From positions 682,001 to 746,000 of the forward strand of contig NZ_JAFJMJ010000003.1 in the NCBI RefSeq assembly GCF_017309385.1: a DNA stretch of 64,000 nt, given 5' to 3'. Numbering within the stretch: position 1 is the stretch's first letter; every line of letters begins with the position of its first letter. The notes beneath the pieces are model-generated. The model saw only the letters and a program-made list of their open reading frames with translations, was not told the origin of the DNA and made no database searches. A program made the position numbers and the translations under genes. Origin of the DNA: Amycolatopsis sp. 195334CR (lineage in GTDB: Bacteria > Actinomycetota > Actinomycetes > Mycobacteriales > Pseudonocardiaceae). Below, in pieces: positions 41,410-50,200 of the stretch.

Positions 41410-42597
41410 ATGAAGAAGCACCAGATCGTCGTTCTCGGGGCCGGGTACGCCGGAGCGAGCGCCGCCGCGCGCCTCGCCAAGCGTTTGCACCCGGCCGACA
41501 CCGAGATCACCCTCGTCAACGCCGACGCCGAGTTCGTCGAGCGAATCCGGTTGCACCAGCTCGCGACCGGCCAGGACCTGAAGCCGCGCGCACTGGCCGA
41601 CCTCTTCGCGGGCACCGGCGTGCGGGTGCGGTTGGCGCGCGTGGCCACCGTCGATGCCGAAGGCAAGACCGTCGGCATCGTCGACGCCGACGGTCCCGGC
41701 GAGATCGCCTACGACACGCTCGTCTACGCCCTCGGCAGCGCCGCCGCCGACCACGGTGTCCCCGGCGTCACCGAGCACGCCCACGACGTCGCCGGCAAGC
41801 GGTCCGCGCTGCGGTTGCGGGAACGCCTGGCCGGGCTCGCCGCCGGCGGGACCGTGCTCGTCGTCGGCGGTGGCCTCACCGGCATCGAAGCCGTCACCGA
41901 GATCGCCGAAGCCCGGCCGGACCTCGACGTCGCGCTCGCCGCGCGCGGCGGTCTCGGCGACTGGCTGAGCGAGAAGGCCCGGAACCACCTGCGCGCGGCG
42001 GTCGACCGGCTGGGCATCACCGTGCACGAGCACACCGACGTCGCGGGCGTCGAGCCGGCGCGCGTAGTCACCACCGATGGCCGGCTCCTCCCGGCCCAGG
42101 TGACCGTGTGGACCGCCGGATTCGCCGTCCACCCCATCGCCGCGGCCACAACCTTGCGGGTGGCCGAGACCGGGCAGATCGTCGTCGACGAAACCATGCG
42201 GTCGGTCTCGCACCCGGACGTCTACGCCGTCGGCGATGCCGCGTACGCCCCGGGGGCGAACGGCGTGCCGCTGCGGATGTCGTGTGCTTCGGGAGTCCCC
42301 ACGGCCCACCAGGCGGCCGACGCCATCGCCGCGCGCCTCACCGGGCGGCCGCTCCCCCAGCACAAGATCGGCTACACCGGCCAGTGCCTCAGCCTCGGCC
42401 GCCACGACGCGATCATGCAGTGGGTCACCCCGGACGACCAGCCCAAACCGGCCGCGGTCACCGGCAAGGCGGCGGTCCGCATCAAGGAGATGATCTGCCG
42501 GATCGCGGCCTGGAGCGTCTCGCACCCGACGTCGATGCTCCCCGTTCGCCGCCACCGCACCCGTCCCGCCGAAGCGGCGCTCAAGATCCCCGCGTGA
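41410..42597 (+). CDS. FAD/NAD(P)-dependent oxidoreductase (NDH-2-like)
   Basis: 395 residues, pyridine nucleotide-disulfide oxidoreductase fold. FAD loop IVVLGAGYAGASAAARLAKR, NAD(P) loop VLVVGGGLTGIEAVTEIAE and the second FAD motif SHPDVYAVGDAAYA. It has no redox-active CxxxxC pair, so it belongs with type II NADH dehydrogenase and carotenoid-type reductases. No obvious membrane-binding tail except a basic C-terminus. Likely target of the sigma factor in front of it, with translation possibly gated by the hairpin at 41342-41403. Confidence 0.92.
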   Translation: MKKHQIVVLGAGYAGASAAARLAKRLHPADTEITLVNADAEFVERIRLHQLATGQDLKPRALADLFAGTGVRVRLARVATVDAEGKTVGIVDADGPGEIAYDTLVYALGSAAADHGVPGVTEHAHDVAGKRSALRLRERLAGLAAGGTVLVVGGGLTGIEAVTEIAEARPDLDVALAARGGLGDWLSEKARNHLRAAVDRLGITVHEHTDVAGVEPARVVTTDGRLLPAQVTVWTAGFAVHPIAAATTLRVAETGQIVVDETMRSVSHPDVYAVGDAAYAPGANGVPLRMSCASGVPTAHQAADAIAARLTGRPLPQHKIGYTGQCLSLGRHDAIMQWVTPDDQPKPAAVTGKAAVRIKEMICRIAAWSVSHPTSMLPVRRHRTRPAEAALKIPA

Positions 42598-42626
42598 ATC
42601 CACGACGAGCGAACGGGAGGACCGGC

Positions 42627-43469
42627 ATGATGTTGATCACCGGTGCCCACGGGGTCGTGGGAAGACACGTGGTGAACCTGCTCCTGCGCGAGGGTGTCGC
42701 CGTCACCGCGGTCACTCGCGGCGTCGGCGGGACTTCGTTTCCCCGCGACGTGAAAGTCGTCAGCGGCGACCTGTTCAGTCCAGAGTGGATCGAGAACGCG
42801 TTGGACGGGGTCGAGGCGATCCTGCTCAGCCCGCGCGCCACCGGCCCCGGCCTCGGCGGACTGCTGGAGCTCGCCGCCGGACGGGGTGTGCGGCGGGTGG
42901 TGCTGCTGTCGGCCACCACCGTGGCGCATCCGGCGGGGGAAGCCCGCTTCGCCGCCGAGTTCAAGTCGGCCGAGGACCTCGTCACGCACTCCGGTCTGGA
43001 GTGGACGGTCCTGCGCCTGGCCGACTTCGCCGCCAACGCACTGGCGTGGGCACCTCAGCTCGAGGCGGGCGACGTGGTGCGCGGCGCGTACGGCCGCGCC
43101 GCCACCTCGCCGATCCACGAAGCCGACATCGCCGCGGTCGCCGCACAGGCGTTGCGCGGCACCATTCCGGCGGAATCGGTGCACACCCTGACCGGGCCGC
43201 GGTCCCTGGACCAGTACGAGAAGGTCCGGCTCATCGGCGTCGCGCTCGGCCGGCCACTGTCCTTCCAGGAGCTGCCGCCCGAGCAGGTACGGCAGGGCAT
43301 GCTCGCGCAGGGCTTGCCCGAGGAAGTCCCGGCCCGCCTGCTCGGCTCCCTGGCCGACTACCTCGAGCGCCCCGGCCCCACGACCGGCACCGTGGAGTCC
43401 CTCCTGGGCCGCCCGGCCCGCACCTTCGCCGAGTGGGCTCGTGACAACGCCTCCGCCTTCAGCCGCTGA
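42627..43469 (+). CDS. NmrA-like NAD(P)-binding protein
   Basis: 280 residues. N-terminus MMLITGAHGVVGRHVVNLLL carries the GxxGxxG loop; the body (VVLLSATTVAHPAGEARF, SGLEWTVLRLADFAANALAW) matches NmrA/QOR2-type proteins that bind NADPH and act as redox sensors or quinone reductases. ATG 42627 has GGGAGG 6 bases upstream. It ends the second ECF41-linked unit; its stop abuts the stop of the convergent lipoprotein gene. Confidence 0.9.
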   Translation: MMLITGAHGVVGRHVVNLLLREGVAVTAVTRGVGGTSFPRDVKVVSGDLFSPEWIENALDGVEAILLSPRATGPGLGGLLELAAGRGVRRVVLLSATTVAHPAGEARFAAEFKSAEDLVTHSGLEWTVLRLADFAANALAWAPQLEAGDVVRGAYGRAATSPIHEADIAAVAAQALRGTIPAESVHTLTGPRSLDQYEKVRLIGVALGRPLSFQELPPEQVRQGMLAQGLPEEVPARLLGSLADYLERPGPTTGTVESLLGRPARTFAEWARDNASAFSR

Positions 43470-44696
43470 TCAGGCCGTGGGCGGCACGGCCGTGCCCCGC
43501 ACGTTGAACTCGATGCCGCGTTGTTGCGCCAGCCCGGGCACGGTGATCTCGGTGACCAGGCCCGCGGTGGCCCGGTCGAACCGCTTGATCTTGACGGGGG
43601 ACACGCCGTCGAAGGTCTCCTGGATCACGTGGATCGACCGGTCGGTGAAGACCACCTGGCTCGCCGAGTCGTTGCCCGAGAGGAACCCGGTATCGAAGCG
43701 CGGCTCGGTGATGCCGGACGCGATGGCGGTGCGCATGATCCGGCCGTCGGCGGCAAGCCATTCGAGGTGGCCCTCCCGGACCGCCCTCGCGTCGTAGGAC
43801 TTCTGAGAGAACGTCTCGAAATCGACGAGCCCTTCGATGATCGGGCGCCCCTGGGCATCGACGAGTGGTTGTTCGGTGTAGTTGCCGGTGCGGGTGTCCC
43901 ACGAAACGACGGTCATGTGCGAGTCGCCGTCGGCGTCGGCGTAGTCGGAAAGGAAGGTGATGACGCCGTTGTGGCAGGGCACATGGCGGTTGTGGTCTCC
44001 GGCGTCGAAGGCTCCCCGCCAGGCAAGGACCTTCTCCTGTCCCTCGGTCGCCGGGTACAGCTGGGAAAGCAGCTCCGGTTCCGCGGTGGGATCGGCCTTC
44101 GAACGCATGCCGGGAATAGCGGCCGAAGCCGGGAGGTGCGTGCCGACTTCGGTGGCGATTCCATTGAGGACACCGTCGCACAGCGCGTTCATGAAGTAGT
44201 TCCCTTCGACCGGGTACAGCTGCGAACCGGTCGAGGTGGTGACGGCCACCTGGTTGGTGTAGCCGGAATCGGAGAAGCCGTCGTTGTAGACCGAGACAAA
44301 ACCGTTGCCGCCGGGCAGCGGGAAGGCCGACTGCTGATGGCTTGCCTTCTTGTTCTCGAAGCTGACCAGACCGTCCTTGCCGAGAATGTAGTCGCGCGAG
44401 TCGTCGCTGAAGAACAGCCCGGTTTCCGACCACGCGAGATGCGGTTCGCTCATTCCGCTGGTTTCGACCAGCCGCGTTCCCCCGTCCGCGCCCACCAGGA
44501 CGAGGTAACCCGGCCGCTTCTCCGCCTGGTTCTCGACGGAAGTATCCGAACTGAGGTAAAAGGCGACGGCCGTTTCACCGAGCTTCACCACGTCGGGATC
44601 CGTTATGTTTTCCGCTATTTCGCTGTCCGGTGAAGTGCAGGCCGTGACGGCGAACAGCACGCCGGCGGCGAGCGCGATGGATCGAGGCAGGCGCAC
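43470..44696 (-). CDS. Secreted lipoprotein, probable beta-propeller
   Basis: About 408 residues. The signal SIALAAGVLFAVTAC gives a lipid-anchored Cys near residue 20. The mature part has repeating segments of about 50 residues (LAWSETGLFFSDDSRDYILG, VVSWDTRTGNYTEQ, VVFTDRSIHVIQETFDG) as in six- or seven-bladed propellers. Family and ligand not recognised. GTG 44696 is chosen because it gives a standard lipoprotein signal and AAAGGA precedes it. Same strand as the NlpC-like gene but separated by 65 bases. Confidence 0.75.
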   Translation of the reverse strand: MRLPRSIALAAGVLFAVTACTSPDSEIAENITDPDVVKLGETAVAFYLSSDTSVENQAEKRPGYLVLVGADGGTRLVETSGMSEPHLAWSETGLFFSDDSRDYILGKDGLVSFENKKASHQQSAFPLPGGNGFVSVYNDGFSDSGYTNQVAVTTSTGSQLYPVEGNYFMNALCDGVLNGIATEVGTHLPASAAIPGMRSKADPTAEPELLSQLYPATEGQEKVLAWRGAFDAGDHNRHVPCHNGVITFLSDYADADGDSHMTVVSWDTRTGNYTEQPLVDAQGRPIIEGLVDFETFSQKSYDARAVREGHLEWLAADGRIMRTAIASGITEPRFDTGFLSGNDSASQVVFTDRSIHVIQETFDGVSPVKIKRFDRATAGLVTEITVPGLAQQRGIEFNVRGTAVPPTA

Positions 44697-44761
44697 CGTG
44701 CCGAGTCCTTTCCCACGACAGGTGGTGCGACCGACCGGCCGCACCACCCGGCCAGCTGTCG

Positions 44762-45367
44762 TTACTTGATGGTCGCGTAGACCACGGTGCTGCCGTCGTC
44801 CTTGATGTCATCGGGGAAAACGGCCGGCCCGCCATCGCCGTCCAGCTCGATGTCCACGGCGTTCTTGTAGGCCTTCCACACCAGCTCGGAGCAGTTCAGC
44901 TTCTTGCTGTCACTGCTCTTGTTGAGCGCGAAGTTCGTGTCGTATTCCTTGCCCCGGTAGTTGTTGTAGGCGTAGTTGGCCGCCTTGTCCCGGCTGGACT
45001 GCTTCGCTTTGACGTACATCTTGTAGATGGGGCCGCACTTCTTCAGCGTGGACGCCGTGACGGACCTGCTCTTGCTGTCCTTGCCCGGCGCCTCCACGAT
45101 CGTCTTCGTCGTGTAGTAGATGCCGACGTGGTTGTGCTTGAAGATGGCGGTCTTGGCGTAGGAGTGGAAAACGTCTCCCTTGTTCCGCGCGTTCCCGACC
45201 GTCTTCTTCGTCTTGCAGGCGCCGTCGTCGGACGAAGCGATGGCGATCGGGCTCGACGCGTCCGCCTCGGCGGCCTGCGCGGGCACGGCGAACAGGCCGG
45301 CCATGGCCGTTCCCGCGACCACGGCGGCCGCCACGGACGAGGCGAGAGATCGCCTGATCTTGGACAT
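44762..45367 (-). CDS. Secreted permuted NlpC/P60-like (YiiX-type) cysteine hydrolase
   Basis: 201 residues. The Sec signal ends AVPAQA-AE near 30. The catalytic His precedes the Cys: His in FKHNHVGIYYTTKTIVEAPG and Cys in KLNCSELVWKAYKNA, the order of circularly permuted YiiX/LRAT-like papain folds. The lead-in GDVFHSYAKT corresponds to the GDIIF strand of that family. It would cleave an amide or ester outside the cell, perhaps in cell-wall peptides. ATG 45367 with GGAG 6 bases upstream. Confidence 0.8.
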   Translation of the reverse strand: MSKIRRSLASSVAAAVVAGTAMAGLFAVPAQAAEADASSPIAIASSDDGACKTKKTVGNARNKGDVFHSYAKTAIFKHNHVGIYYTTKTIVEAPGKDSKSRSVTASTLKKCGPIYKMYVKAKQSSRDKAANYAYNNYRGKEYDTNFALNKSSDSKKLNCSELVWKAYKNAVDIELDGDGGPAVFPDDIKDDGSTVVYATIK

Positions 45368-45474
45368 GTGCAACTCCACTCTGCGACTGTGGACGGGTGG
45401 CGGTACCCGGACTTTCCCCAGTCCTGGAGCCCCCGGTCCGTTGACGACGGTTACGCTAAGCCGTCCGGACCCCG

Positions 45475-45504
45475 CCGGGTGTCGGGTGAACGCCCGACAC
45501 CCGG
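45475..45504 (-). terminator. Perfect 12-bp hairpin after the GH43-like gene
   Basis: CCGGGTGTCGGG (45475-45486), 6-base loop, CCCGACACCCGG (45493-45504), 28 bases past the stop of the gene at 45532. No U-tract. The rest of 45368-45531 shows nothing further except a possible promoter for the NlpC-like gene. Confidence 0.6.
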
Positions 45505-45531
45505 CCACCGTCCACAAGCGAGTGTGGCCGG

Positions 45532-47025
45532 TTACGCCCGCATCAGGATGAAGTCGCCGTGGCCGCCGTAGCCGAGCACCGGCTCGGCGTACTGGGTGCC
45601 GTTGAACGTCGGCAGCCACCAGGAACCGTTGACCCGCACCAGCATCGGGTGCGGGATGTTGGTGCCGTACGGGGCGTCGAGCACGCCCAGCTTGCGCATC
45701 TTCAGGTCGTAGACCGGGTACTGGCGCGCGTCCCCGTCGCTGGCCAGCACGTACCACTGGCCGCCGATGCGCTGGATGATGGTGCCCTCGGTCTGGTCGA
45801 CCGACAGGTCGGCGCCGACCAGTTCGAGGCCGTCGGCGTAGTCGGCGCCGCGGGGCCCCGCCGCGAGCGCGGGGTGGAACACGAACGAGGGCTGCTGGGC
45901 CGGGCTTTCCACGAAGGCCAGGTGCCACCGGCCGTTGATCTTGGTCAGCGCGGGGTCCCAGGAACTGACCTCGGTGGGCAGCGGCAGCCGTTCGGTGGCC
46001 AGCACGTGGACGCCGGAGAGCAGGTTGGCGCGGGTGGTGGTGTGGCGGATGTGCACCCCGTTGAAGGCGAAGTCGCCCCACGAGCTGTTCAGGACGATGA
46101 ACCGCCGCCGCTCGTCGTCGTAGACGAGCTGGCCCGCGTGGTCGCCGAGCACGACCCCGTCGCGGGCGAAGAACAGCGTCGCGACCTGTTCGACATTGGT
46201 CGGATCAGCCAGGTCGATGGTCCAGACCGCCCAGTGCGCCTGCTGGAAGAAGCCCAGCCCGGCGTTGGTCATGGTCAGGTACAGCTTGCCGTCCTTGAGG
46301 TAGGGCCTGCCGTCGGCGTGCTGGACCACGTGCGGGTCGCGCACCCCGGCCTGGCCGAAGTAGCCGGCCCGCACCCGGCCGAGCAGCGTGGACCCGCCGC
46401 CGCGCCCGCCGTAGGCGTAGCTCAGGGTGCCCAGCACCTGCGGGTCGCGCAGGTCGATGCGGGCCCGGACCTGGTCGCGTGCGGTGAGCAGGGGCTGCCA
46501 GCCGGTCCCGGTGCCGGTCGTGTCGGCCAGCACGGTGACCGCGTTCTCGTTGAGCACCACGGCGAAGCCGAACGGCGCCTTGAGTGCCGCGGGCGCGGTC
46601 TTGACCACGCTGGTCGTCCCGCCCCGGGTGACCTCTATGCTGACCGTGCCGGTGCCCGCGTCGTAGGCGCCCAGCACGGAGGCGTTGTCCCCGGCGAACC
46701 CGGCGACCACCCCGGCGTCCCCGTCCAGCCGCCGGACCTCGACGGTCACCGTGCCGAACGGCGCCCGCGGCCGGACCCCGGTGGTGACCAGGGTGCCGCG
46801 GGTCTCCTGCCGTGGCGTCACCGCCGAGTCGTACTGCACGAACCCCGGTGCGATGAGGTCGAACGGGCGGAACTGCTCGGTGACGGAGAAGTGCAGGTCG
46901 AACGGGGTCGCCTCGGGCGCGGCCCCGGCCGGGGTGGTGCCGAGAAGGCTGGTCGCCGCCCCCGTCGCCCCCAGCAGGGACATACCACGCAGGACGGTGC
47001 GCCGGTCGATTCCGTACTCGCTCAC
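45532..47025 (-). CDS. Tat-exported five-bladed propeller protein (GH43/DUF4185-like)
   Basis: 497 residues. Tat signal IDRRTVLRGMSLLGATGAAT, cleavage near AGA-AP. The N-terminal half (35-190) is a beta-sandwich; the C-terminal half is propeller-like, with VRDPHVVQHADGRPYLKDGK, EVSSWDPALTKINGRWHLAF and DQTEGTIIQRIGGQWYVL. Acidic residues in these blades resemble the Asp/Asp/Glu triad of GH43-type sugar hydrolases, but the assignment is tentative. GTG 47025 has GGAGG upstream. Divergent from the RHS toxin gene over 210 bases with no other feature. Confidence 0.8.
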   Translation of the reverse strand: MSEYGIDRRTVLRGMSLLGATGAATSLLGTTPAGAAPEATPFDLHFSVTEQFRPFDLIAPGFVQYDSAVTPRQETRGTLVTTGVRPRAPFGTVTVEVRRLDGDAGVVAGFAGDNASVLGAYDAGTGTVSIEVTRGGTTSVVKTAPAALKAPFGFAVVLNENAVTVLADTTGTGTGWQPLLTARDQVRARIDLRDPQVLGTLSYAYGGRGGGSTLLGRVRAGYFGQAGVRDPHVVQHADGRPYLKDGKLYLTMTNAGLGFFQQAHWAVWTIDLADPTNVEQVATLFFARDGVVLGDHAGQLVYDDERRRFIVLNSSWGDFAFNGVHIRHTTTRANLLSGVHVLATERLPLPTEVSSWDPALTKINGRWHLAFVESPAQQPSFVFHPALAAGPRGADYADGLELVGADLSVDQTEGTIIQRIGGQWYVLASDGDARQYPVYDLKMRKLGVLDAPYGTNIPHPMLVRVNGSWWLPTFNGTQYAEPVLGYGGHGDFILMRA

Positions 47026-47235
47026 GTGACCTCCGGTTGAGGATGCGGGGAGGCTCGATCACCTCCTCGGCGCGTTCAGCTTGCAACGTGGCATACCGCA
47101 CCCGCAAGAGCCAGATGGCCGCCACCCCGCCCCGGGCGGTACGCCACGCGGTCCACATCGGACGGTCCATCGGCGCCGGGTGGAACCCGGGTGGCCGGAA
47201 CGGCGTCGTAGAGTGCGGATCGGAAGGGAGAGTGC

Positions 47236-50200
47236 ATGCCTGAGGGGAATCCGCTGGTCGCGCAGGCTCAGTCGCAGACGACCGGGGTGACCGGGATCGG
47301 GATCGCCGAGTCCGCGGTCGATCTGGCCAACGGCGTGTCCGATGGCTCCTGGGTCGAAGCCGGACTCGGCGCGGTCGGGGTCGGGCTCGAAGTGCTCTCC
47401 CTGGTCGTCGATCCCATCGGCACCCTCGCCTCCTACGGCGTGTCCTGGCTGATCGAACATGTGCAGCCGCTGAAGGAAGCGCTCGACTGGCTGGCGGGTG
47501 ATCCGCCGGTCATCCAGTCGTTCTCCGACACCTGGGCCAACGTCGCCGCCGAAGTCAACGCCATCGCCGGAGACCTGGGCAACGAAGTCACCAACGGCAC
47601 CGCCGGCTGGCAAGGCGAAGGCGCCGAGGCCTACCGAGGCGCCGCCGCTGAGCAGGCTGATGCCCTGGCCGGGGCGGCCTCGCTCGCGGACGGGATCTCC
47701 GCCGGTGTGATGATCATGGGCACCGTCGTCGCCGCCGTGCGCGAGCTGGTGCGCGACCTGGTGGCCGAGCTCGTCGGCAAGCTCATCACCTGGGCCCTCG
47801 AAGCCGCAGGCACCCTCGGCTTCGCCACCCCGGTGATCGCCGTCCAAGCCACCACCGCGATCACCAAGACCATCAACAAGATCAGCGAGTTCATCCGCAA
47901 GCTGGTCAAAACCATCGGCAACGTCTCCCCGAAAATCAAGAAGATCATCGACAAACTCGGCGAGATCATCGAGAAGCTGTCCAAGATGCTGCGCAAGGGC
48001 GGCAAACCCGGCAGCAGCACCACCCCCTCCAGCACCAAACCGAACACCACCAAAACCCCCGACACCACCCCGAACTCCCCCGACACCACCCCCTCCGGCA
48101 CCGACACCACCCCCGACAGCCCCACCACCCCGGACAGTGGCAAACCCGGCAGCAACAACCCCGGCAGCGACTCCCCCAGCAACCGCCCGGACGACGTCAA
48201 CGACACCAAGACCCCGATCGACCAGCGCAAGTGCGAGAACGACCCGATCGACGTGGCCACCGGCGAGATGGTGCTGCCGCAGACCGACGTCGAACTCGCC
48301 GGGGTGTTGTCGCTGGTCCTGCGTCGCACGCACATCTCGTCCTACCGGGCCGGGCTCACCTTCGGCCCCTCCTGGGCGTCCACCGTGGACCAGCGGCTGG
48401 AGTTCGACACCGAAGGCGTGCTGTTCGTCGCCGAGGACGGCATGCTGCTGGCCTACCCGACCCCACCGGAAACCGGTTCGGTGCTGCCCGCCGCGGGACC
48501 GCGCTGGCCGCTGAGCCGGTCCGGCGACGGGTTCACCGTGCAGCGCGATTCGGGACAGAGCCTGCACTTCCCGGACACGGGCCCGGTCGCGCCACTGGCC
48601 GCGATCGAGGACCGCAGCGGCAACCGGATCACCGTGGAGCGCGACGGCTCCGGGCAGCCGCTGGCCGTCCAGCACTCCGGCGGCTACCGGGTGGAGTTCG
48701 ACCACGACGGCGGCCGCGCCGTCGCGCTGCGGCTGGCCGAACCGGCGGGCCCCGGCATCGTGCTGGTCCGGTACGGCTACGACGAACGCGGACGGCTCAC
48801 CGAGGTCGTCAACTCCTCCGGCCGCCCGCTGCGCTTCGAGTACGACCTCGCCGGCCGGATCGTCCAGTGGACCGACCGCAACGGCGAGTGGTACCGGTAC
48901 CTCTACGACGCCCGGGGCCGGTGCGTCGCGAACCAGGGCTCCGGCGGCTTCCTCAACGGGACGTTCAGCTACGACCAGGACGGCACCCGCTTCACCGACG
49001 CGCTGGGCAACAGCACCACCTATCGCTTCGACGAGCGGAAGAACGTCGTCGCCGAAACCGATCCGCTCGGGCACACCTGGCTGCAGGAGTGGGACGCGGA
49101 CGACCGGCTGGTCAGCCGGACCGACCCGCTCGGCCGCCGCACGAGCTACGAGTACGACCAGGACGGCAACCTCACCAGGCTGACCCGTCCGGACGGCACC
49201 CAGGCGCTGGCCGAGCACAACGAACTGGGCCGCCCGACGGTCACCGTGGACCCGGACGGCGCGGTCTGGCGGCGGAGCTACGACCACGCGGGCCGGGTCG
49301 TCTCGATCACCGACCCCACCGGCGCCACGACAACCTGCACCTACCACGAGAACGGGCAGCTCGCCTCGGTCACCGACGCGCTGGGCCGCACCCGCCGCAC
49401 CGAGGTCGACGCGGCGGGCCTGCCGCTGGCCGAGGTCGACGTGCGCGGCGGCGTCACCCGGTACCAGCGCGACCAGTTCGGCCGGATCATCTCGGTGACC
49501 GACGCGACCGGCGCGACCGCGCGGATGGCCTGGACGGTCGAGGGCAAGCTGCTGTCCAGGACCGCGCCGGACGGGAGCGTCGAGCGCTGGCAGTACGACG
49601 GGGAAGGCAACGAGGTCGAATACCAGGACGCCGCCGGACGCGGCGTTTCGGTGCGCACCACGCACTTCGACCTGCCCGCGGTGGAAACCAGGACCGACGG
49701 CAGCAGCCTGCGGTTCACCTACGACGCGGCGCTCCGGCTCCGGACGGTCACCAACGCGCAGAACCTCGAATGGCACTACGAATACGACGCGGCGGGCCGG
49801 TTGGTCGCCGAGACCGACTTCAACGGCAGGCGCGTCCAGTACGAACACGACGAGGCGGGGCAGCTCACCGGGCGCACGAACGGGCTCGGCGAACGGATCG
49901 GCTTCGTCCGTGACCGCGCGGGACGGATGCTGGAGCGGCAGTACGGCGGCTTGGTCGAGTCGTTCGAATACGATCCGGTCGGCAGGCTGGTCCGCGCCCG
50001 CAACGCCGACGCCGACCTGGTTCTGAGCCGTGACCTTCTCGGCCGGGTGATCTCCGAGTCCGTCAACGGTCACGCGGTGACCTCGGCCTACGACGCGGCC
50101 GGACGACGGATCTCCCGGCGCACCCCGACCGGTGCGGAATCGCATTGGCAGTACGGCGAAAGCGGCCTGCCCGCGGTGCTGACCACCGCCGGGCACACCG

